Assembly: GCA_029465975.1 (NCBI GenBank)
Contig: CM055744.1
Coordinates: forward strand, 9,096,553 to 9,160,552
Reading direction: 5' to 3'
Origin: Dallia pectoralis
Lineage: Eukaryota > Chordata > Actinopteri > Esociformes > Umbridae
DNA: 64,000 bases
Below are positions 58,493 through 64,000 of this stretch, in pieces. The position numbers and the translations under genes were made by a program. Numbering within the stretch: the first letter of the stretch is position 1; the number at the start of each line of letters is the position of its first letter. A model generated the notes under the pieces. That model was given only the letters and a program-made list of their open reading frames with translations. It did not search any database and was not told the DNA's origin.

Positions 58493-60688
58493 TCAGCGTC
58501 CGCCGTCGTGGGCGACGTGGTGGCGGAGGCCATCGTGGGCGCCGTCGTGGCGGCGGCCATCGTGGGCGGTGTCGTGGCGGCGGCCATCGTGAGCGTAGTC
58601 GTGGCGGCGGCCATCGTGAGCGTAGTCGTGGCGGCGGCCATCGTGAGCGTAGTCGTGGCGGCGGCCATCGTGAGCGTAGTCGTGGCGGCGGCCATCGTGA
58701 GCGTAGTCGTGGCGGCGGCCATCGTGAGCGTAGTCGTGGCGGCGGCCATCGTGAGCGTAGTCGTGGCGGCGGCCATCGTGAGCGTAGTCGTGGCGGCGGC
58801 CATCGTGAGCGTAGTCGTGGCGGCGGCCATCGTGGCGTAGTCGTGGCGGCGGCCATCGTGAACGTAGTCGTGGCGGCGGCCATCGTGAGCGTAGTCGTGG
58901 CGGCGGCCATCGTGAGCGTAGTCGTGGCGGCGGCCATCGTGAGCGTCGTCGTGGCGGCGGCCATCGTGAGCGTCGTCGTGGCGGCGGCCATCGTGGGCGT
59001 CGTCGTGGCGCGGCCTTCGTGGGCGGCGATGCGGCAGCCATTGTGGGCGGCGATGCGGCAGCCATCTTGGGCGGCGATGCGGCAGCCATTGTGGGCGGCG
59101 ATGCGGCAGCCATTGTGGGCGGCGATGCGGCAGCCATTGTGGGCGGCGATGCGGCAGCCATTGTGGGCGGCGATGCGGCAGCCATTGTGGGCGGCGATGC
59201 GGCAGCCATCTTGGGCGGCGATGCGGCAGCCATTGTGGGCGGCGATGCGGCAGCCATTGTGGGCGGCGATGCGGCAGCCATTGTGGGCGGCGATGCGGCA
59301 GCCATTGTGGGCACTGGCGTGACGGTGGCAGCCATCTTGGGCGCTGGCGTGACAGCCACAGCCATCTTGAGCGCTGGCGTGACGGCGGGAGCCATCGTGG
59401 GCGCTGGCGTGACGGCAACAGCCATCTTGAGCGCTGGCGTGACGGCGGGAGCCATCGTGGACGCTGGCGTGACGGCGGCAGCCATCTTGGGCGCTGGCGG
59501 GACGACGGTAGCCATCCTGGACGCTGGCGTGACGGCGGGAGCCATCGTGGGCGCTGGCGTGACGGCAACAGCCATCTTGAGCGCCGGCGGGACGACGGCA
59601 GCCATCTTGAGCGCCGGCGGGACGACGGCAGCCATCTTGAGCGCTGGCGTGACAGCAACAGCCATCTTGAGCGCTGGCGTGACGGCGGGAGCCATCGTGG
59701 ACGCTGGCGTGACGGCGGCAGCCCTCTTGGGCGCTGGCGGGACGACGGTAGCCATCTTGGACGCTGGCGTGACGGCGGGAGCCATCGTGGGCGCTGGCGT
59801 GACGGCAACAGCCATCTTGAGCGCCGGCGGGACGACGGCAGCCATCTTGAGCGCCGGCGGGACGACGGCAGCCATCTTGAGCGCTGGCGTGACAGCAACA
59901 GCCATCTTGAGCGCTGGCGTGACGGCGGGAGCCATCGTGGACGCTGGCGTGACGGCGGCAGCCATCTTGGGCGCTGGCGGGACGACGGTAGCCATCTTGG
60001 ACGCTGGCGTGACGGCGGGAGCCATCGTGGACGCTGGCGTGACGGCGGCAGCCATCTTGGGCGCTGGCGGGACGGCGGGAACCATCGTGGGCGCTGGCGT
60101 GACGGCAACAGCCATCTTGAGCGCCGGCGGGACGACGGCAGCCATCTCAGGCGCTGGCTCCTGTAAATCCAGCCATGTCCTCCACCACGTCCTAATAATG
60201 GCCGTGGGCTGGTCATCCAACCCCTCCGGGGGTTTCTCTGTCCCTGAAGTCGGCGGCAGAAAAGGGTCTTCCCACGGCGGGGGTAGTGGCTGTAGCTCCA
60301 GGGGTTTTCCTCCCCCTGTCTGCAGCCCCGGAGCAGTGGGTGGCCGTTCCTGCAGCACCAGGACCGTGGGTGTACTCTCCGCGGTCCTCCCGGAACACCT
60401 CCTTAGCTCCCCCCCAAAAACCTTCTTGGGACGCCTTCGGGGTGCCCTCTTGCTTTCCTCCGGGAAGGACCGCGGACCCGATGTAACCAGCCCTGATAGC
60501 TGCATAGGTGGCTCATACCCGAAGTAAGCACGGAGGCGCCTATACTCCTCTTCGGGCGTCTCCGGCTTACCCCAGTCCCACTGCTCCGTGGGTTGACGGT
60601 GAGCTTCATACCTCGGAGCGCTATAGCTTGCCCCTCCGAGGAATCCACTCACCGTCCGGCTCTGCGGGCTTCTTGGGTGGCTTCGCAT
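58493..60688 (-). CDS. 731-residue repeat-rich ORF of the young LTR element
   Basis: Starts at the ATG (60,686-60,688) just after the 5' LTR and ends at TGA next to 58,493. Residues 1 to about 176 are unique and gag-leader-like: MRSHPRSPQSRTVSGFLGGA, a proline-rich stretch with PLPPPWEDPFLPP, and TWWRTWLDLQEPAPE. The rest is tandem repeats: 10-residue units like MAVAVTPALK (59,305-60,150), then 8-residue units MAAASPPT (59,012-59,305), then 9-residue units in shifted frames (WPPPRLRSR, then HDGRRHDYA). A 1-bp loss near 58,833 and another near 59,006 shift frame without meeting a stop. No enzyme motif is present. Function is unknown; it may be a degenerate gag, or simply open because the repeats lack stops. 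Confidence 0.6.
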   Translation of the reverse strand: MRSHPRSPQSRTVSGFLGGASYSAPRYEAHRQPTEQWDWGKPETPEEEYRRLRAYFGYEPPMQLSGLVTSGPRSFPEESKRAPRRRPKKVFGGELRRCSGRTAESTPTVLVLQERPPTAPGLQTGGGKPLELQPLPPPWEDPFLPPTSGTEKPPEGLDDQPTAIIRTWWRTWLDLQEPAPEMAAVVPPALKMAVAVTPAPTMVPAVPPAPKMAAAVTPASTMAPAVTPASKMATVVPPAPKMAAAVTPASTMAPAVTPALKMAVAVTPALKMAAVVPPALKMAAVVPPALKMAVAVTPAPTMAPAVTPASKMATVVPPAPKRAAAVTPASTMAPAVTPALKMAVAVTPALKMAAVVPPALKMAAVVPPALKMAVAVTPAPTMAPAVTPASRMATVVPPAPKMAAAVTPASTMAPAVTPALKMAVAVTPAPTMAPAVTPALKMAVAVTPAPKMAATVTPVPTMAAASPPTMAAASPPTMAAASPPTMAAASPPKMAAASPPTMAAASPPTMAAASPPTMAAASPPTMAAASPPTMAAASPPKMAAASPPTMAAASPPTKAAPRRRPRWPPPRRRSRWPPPRRRSRWPPPRLRSRWPPPRLRSRWPPPRLRSRWPPPRLRHDGRRHDYAHDGRRHDYAHDGRRHDYAHDGRRHDYAHDGRRHDYAHDGRRHDYAHDGRRHDYAHDGRRHDYAHDGRRHDYAHDGRRHDTAHDGRRHDGAHDGLRHHVAHDGGR
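58540..59011 (-). repeat. 27-bp coding minisatellite
   Basis: About 17 units of 27 bp (GTGGCGGCGGCCATCGTGAG plus CGTAGTC). One unit near 58,833 lacks one base. All three arrays share the core GCGGC(A/G)GCCATC, so they look like length variants of one ancestral repeat. Confidence 0.95.
59012..59304 (-). repeat. 24-bp coding minisatellite
   Basis: About 12 units of 24 bp (GATGCGGCAGCCATTGTGGG plus CGGC), nearly perfect. Two units have CTTG for TGTG. Confidence 0.95.
59305..60150 (-). repeat. 30-bp coding minisatellite
   Basis: About 28 units of 30 bp on + built on GCGCTGGCGTGACGGC and AGCCATCTTG. A higher-order block of about 240 bp (eight units) recurs at 59,430, 59,670 and 59,910. Confidence 0.95.
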
Positions 60689-60690
60689 TC

Positions 60691-61098
60691 TGTCACGAGA
60701 CTCGTCGGGTGTAGTGCAGGATGAAGCCAATTGCAGAGCTTGATACTTCCTTCGTACTGGCGTTTAATTTACACAAAACTAAAACAACCACGTAACACGA
60801 ACGGAAAACATATACTGTAATGAAATAAAATGCGCTTACACAAAGCGACTTAAAACAGACATTCAAATACAGTAAACTCTAAGGACAAACACTCACCATA
60901 TAAACTAACGTGTGACATGTAACAATGCGAAGCAATGAGTGCACTGCTCGCGACCCTCTTATATCCCAACATAAAGTGACAGATTACTAACAGCTGTGAC
61001 CACGTGAAAGAGGAAGTAATCACAGCTAGTGAGAACAAAAACACGGAAGTGGATCACCGAAATGGAAGTGTAGCAACGCCACCACACCAGTCGTGACA
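60691..61098 (-). repeat. 5' LTR of the young element
   Basis: 408 bp, with a TATA-like sequence GATATAAGAGG on the - strand at 60,955-60,965, a reasonable core promoter for the element's transcript. The ORF's ATG lies 3 bp after the LTR end. Confidence 0.9.
60955..60965 (-). promoter_or_regulatory. TATA box of the 5' LTR
   Basis: GATATAAGAGG read on the - strand, in the LTR upstream of the ORF. The same site occurs in the other LTR at 58,131-58,141. Function is inferred from position. Confidence 0.5.
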
Positions 61099-61103
61099 TG
61101 GTG

Positions 61104-62850
61104 TAATTTAAAGCTGTCTATCATTTATTTTTATTTAGGTTTGGGGACTGCAAAAGAATCAACTTAAAGTGTTGTTGAAGTCTCTTGACTCTCCTATTGT
61201 TTCAGTCCAAAAAGAAGCGTTGCTACCTTCAAATCACCATTATTTTCAGTGGATTTTGACATTAACACATTGTTACATTGATGAGTAATGTTTTTGTTTC
61301 TCAGTAAAAGGTGTAATTCAGTCTTAAAAACAAATGACGTCTAAAAAGGATTCCACTGTATTTCTTTCATCCCTACATTCAGGAAATAATGTGAAAAACT
61401 GTCCCTATGTATAGACTCATAATAGACCTCAGAATTTATGATATGATGATGATGATGATGACAGAGCTGATGGCTACAGCGGAGTGGGCACTTTAATAGA
61501 CTTTCAATGGGATTGAAACCAATCACACTGGAGATGGAACATTAGATTGTTCAGCTGCTGAGACCTACCAAAGCTGTGCATGTGCCTATTTCCCACAGCT
61601 ATTCTTAACCCACCACTTAGAGAAGTGTGTTGTCATTAGCCTGGGGACAAATGGGGAATAAGGTCGGATTGATAAATGCACCTCTCTGGTAGGAGCCCCT
61701 GTAGTATTACTAAAGTGAACAGATTGCATCATTCAGTCTAAACCAACCACATTTATTATTCCTGCTTTTTCGGGCTTTCTGCTGTTTCACTTTGTCATGT
61801 TTGCTCTGAAAGTCCAAGGTCACGCCCAGCTGTGTATTACACGGAAGGTCCGCGTTTTGAGCAGTGTTTCTGATGTCACCGTCTAGTGCAGTATAGAATA
61901 ATGTGTCCTTTGTGGTATTGTTGATATATATATATATGCTTTCTTTGTTCGTTTTGTTATACAGACGGTGGGCAAAGATGAAAGGTTTTCACTAAAGGAC
62001 AAGTGGGCCTGGCTCAACCCCTCCTGCTCTTGTAAATGTTCACCGGCGGATTAGACCGCTGGGTGTGGACAGTCACCAAAGTCACCGAAAATCAGAAGTG
62101 TTGATACCTGACAGATGACAGACTCATGCCCGGACATCTGCTCCTAACAATCAATTATATTTGCACATTTAAATTTGTGAAACTGTGGTTCTAACAATAT
62201 TTGCGCTCAAAATACAAGACTTTCAGTTAATGAGGTCATTGTATTCAGTCTTAATGGAGGTCATTGCTTAATTTGGTGTGGTTAATAAGGTGTAAAGCAT
62301 TTTCATTATTTGTGGCAAGCCAGCTGTCAGGAAACTGTGAGTGGCAAGGAAAACGGGAGCTGAGATGCAGTGCATGGAACCATTGTCATTGCATGGGCGG
62401 CCACGAAGACCTTTATGACGCAGGCATAACTGTCTCAGTGCAAAGTAATCATATGACAAAACAGTCTGGACGAATGGAACTGCAGCATAAAGTACTGTAC
62501 AAACTTTGGCTAACATCCTTGTTATGGTATAGTCAGGGACAAAGTTCAAACTGTCACGTCAGTATTCGTAGTTGTATAGTGGATATATTCAGAGAATTGT
62601 AAATGCTGAGCTATCTGAGCGTTTCCATTCCGACAGTGGGGATTGCAAACACAATGATATATTTAATCAATTGACATTTCCGTAGCTCAGTAGAGTAAGG
62701 GAATAGAGCTTGTAAACGCAGGAAAGAACACAAACAACCTGTATGTATTTATTGGTCTGCTAGAATATACTTACATTTTGTGTGAGGTTGAGAAGGTTGG
62801 GGTGGAGAACAAATGGCTGCAATGGCTTTGTGAGCTTCAACTGTAAGGTA
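61104..62850. other. Intergenic sequence, nothing recognised
   Basis: AT-rich DNA with a short (GAT)n tract at 61,445-61,460 and (TA)n at 61,924-61,936. No gene recognised. Confidence 0.5.
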
Positions 62851-62852
62851 TT

Positions 62853-63545
62853 TGTCACGTTTTGGAACGGCAGGAGTTTGCCTGTGAAATCCAAAGCCCT
62901 CTCTTCCTTATTTGGTGCACAGATACTTGTTTAATCGTTTTATCACCTGTTTTCCTAATCACCATTTTATTTAAGTTCATCCTTTGCTTTGTTTCGTGTT
63001 TTTCCATTACATTTTAATAAATGTCCTTAGTTCGCCCTGCGCTTATGTCTGTCTTCCATTCGTGACAGAAAGGCTGACCATCTTGAGGACGCAGCGGGTG
63101 AACGAACGCACGGCTCCACTGTCCGGTCGTCGCTTTTGGAGCAGCATGTTCTCTGGCCCACACAGATTACGCAACAGATCTGTGGGCTTCAGTGGAGCTT
63201 CATGGTGCCGGCTGCCACCATTGGATTTTCCCCCACTCCCGTTTTGAGTATGGCACGACTGAAGCAGTTCCTTTGAGAGGTGGAAATGTGACGTTTTAGC
63301 ACGGAAAAGGTGGTCGTTCCGTGAAATCCAACAACCTCTCTTCTTCGTATGGCAGGGACACTTGTCTCATTGTTCTAATGTCCTCATCTGTTGTCCTACT
63401 CACCGTCCTCTTTTAAATTCCTCCTTTCCCATTGTGTGTGTTCGGACTTTGTTTTATGCCAATGTTTCAATTGCCTTGCCTTGCCTTGTCTTGTCGTGTT
63501 TCGTGTTTTTCCGTTATAGATCAATAATTTCAATAACTGCTAGAA
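62853..63545 (+). mobile_element. TRIM-like miniature LTR element
   Basis: The left LTR is 62,853-63,067 (TGTCACGTTTTGG to CATTCGTGACA, with AATAAA at 63,016-63,021). The interior of about 220 bp starts GAAAGGCTGACC and ends in a purine tract GAGAGGTGGAAA. A diverged second LTR starts TGTGACGTTTTAGCACGG at 63,287 and shares GTGAAATCCAA and CCTCTCTTC with the first. Its 3' end is unclear (about 63,545). There is no coding capacity. Confidence 0.65.
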
Positions 63546-63689
63546 GTTGGAGCGAGACTGGTAAATATCTAATTTGTACATGTATTTATTTTAAAGTAAC
63601 ACAGCTAATGAAATGGCCTTGTAAACCAGAGCACTAAGGTTCACCCAAAAGCATGGCTGTAGCTTGGCTATCGTCAAATGAATGATTTA

Positions 63690-63725
63690 TAACCCAAGTG
63701 GGCTAACCGATTTCGCCACAGGAGC
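63690..63725 (-). pseudogene. 5' half of a tRNA-Ile(UAU)-like gene
   Basis: Read on the - strand from 63,725: GCTCCTG acceptor arm, TGGCGAAATCGG A box, D arm, then a collapsed anticodon region. The B box is missing. It is the same tRNA as the neighbour at 63,795-63,888. Confidence 0.55.
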
Positions 63726-63794
63726 CTCCTGACAGTCTAACAGATGGTAAATGTTTGTGCGAACAGATTAAAAAATTGGTTTAAAAAATACCAC

Positions 63795-63888
63795 TGCTCC
63801 AGGTGAGGCTCGAACTCACAACCTCGGCAACGCTCTGCTGCATACTGCTGTATAAGTACCGCACGCTAACCGATTGCGCCACAGAAAC
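63795..63888 (-). tRNA. tRNA-Ile(UAU)-like gene with intron, probably degenerate
   Basis: 94 nt on the - strand. It has an A box TGGCGCAATCGGTTAGCG, anticodon loop CTTATA with anticodon TAT (+ strand 63,852-63,854), an intron of about 20 nt after position 37, a B box GAGTTCGAGCC, and a 3' arm CTGGAGC. A T6 run follows about 10 bp downstream (pol III terminator). Intron-containing tRNA-Ile(UAU) is normal in vertebrates. The 5' arm GTTTCTG pairs with CTGGAGC with one T-T mismatch and two G-U pairs, so the gene may be a pseudogene. Confidence 0.7.
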
Positions 63889-64000
63889 TCCCTTATCTCC
63901 CGAAACACCCTATGCCCACAACCGGACGGAATGGAAATAAAATTTAATAATGAAATAAATACTAGTATTTCGGGCTCCTCTTTTCTGGCAAAACTCCCGG

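Larger units (their letters stand above)
57867..61098 (-). mobile_element. Young non-autonomous gypsy-type LTR element with minisatellite ORF
   Basis: Two 408-bp LTRs (57,867-58,274 and 60,691-61,098) look identical base for base and have TG...CA ends. TGGTG precedes the left LTR (57,862-57,866) and follows the right one (61,099-61,103), a perfect 5-bp target duplication. On the - strand the right LTR is 5'. The leader (GAATGCGAAGCC...) matches that of the 41.0-kb element, and a purine tract (GTGGGGGA) precedes the 3' LTR. The 2.4-kb interior has no protease, RT, RNase H or integrase, so movement must depend on a relative's enzymes. The gypsy/sushi-like affiliation is inferred from the leader, LTR style and 5-bp duplication. 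Confidence 0.9.

Noticed and set aside
58438..60527. Large + strand ORFs (294 and 502 residues) opposite the LTR element ORF
   Set aside because: Shadows of the stop-free 24/27/30-bp arrays. The - strand ORF starts at the LTR and contains the unique leader, so it is the better candidate.

Overview
The window is vertebrate nuclear DNA, almost certainly from a teleost fish. It has one multi-exon gene with canonical GT/AG introns, abundant Tc1-like DNA transposons, L2-like and L1/Tx1-like LINE fragments, Ty3/gypsy-type LTR elements and long minisatellites. Several Tc1-like families and the LTR leader look like those common in salmonids and pikes, so Esociformes or Salmoniformes is my best guess. 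That placement rests on recognition only; no search was run.

Positions 1-17,995 hold the 3' part of RBL1 (p107, retinoblastoma-like 1) on the + strand. I placed 19 exons, from the one encoding the FCWTLFVYTK motif (122-186) to the stop at 17,206-17,208, with a poly(A) signal at 17,974. All exon phases join cleanly and give 878 residues; the first about three exons lie upstream of the window. The exons cover the N-terminal cyclin-fold region, pocket A box, spacer with a KRRLF cyclin-binding motif, pocket B box and C-terminus.

The RBL1 introns carry an unusual number of tandem arrays. Two are made of copies of RBL1's own exon/intron junctions: about 20 copies of an exon end with its 5' splice site (5,494-6,585), and 15 copies of an exon start with its 3' splice site (9,260-10,068). 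Every decoy use leads quickly to an in-frame stop. A third exon between them has a (TG)12 tract in place of a normal polypyrimidine tract. This cluster is the most interesting signal in the window.

Positions 18,000-64,000 look like a gene-poor intergenic region. I found no convincing protein-coding host gene there. It contains decayed Tc1-like copies, several LTR elements or solo LTRs, a TA-flanked element of about 1.1 kb, a roughly 2 kb segment present twice in tandem (44.1-47.6 kb), and minisatellites with units of 11, 24, 28, 36, 48 and about 63 bp. Some low-repeat blocks (about 51.4-53.1 kb, 35.7-36.0 kb, 24.1-24.5 kb) have the look of conserved non-coding DNA, but that is untested.

At 57,867-61,098 lies a very young non-autonomous gypsy-type LTR element on the - strand. 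Its two 408-bp LTRs appear identical and it has a 5-bp target duplication (TGGTG). Its only coding content is a 731-residue ORF that becomes almost pure minisatellite (units of 30, 24 and 27 bp). Fragments of related LTRs or leaders occur near 20.8, 36.8, 41.0 and 50.1 kb. The right edge holds a small TRIM-like LTR element and a degenerate intron-bearing tRNA-Ile(UAU) copy next to a second half copy.
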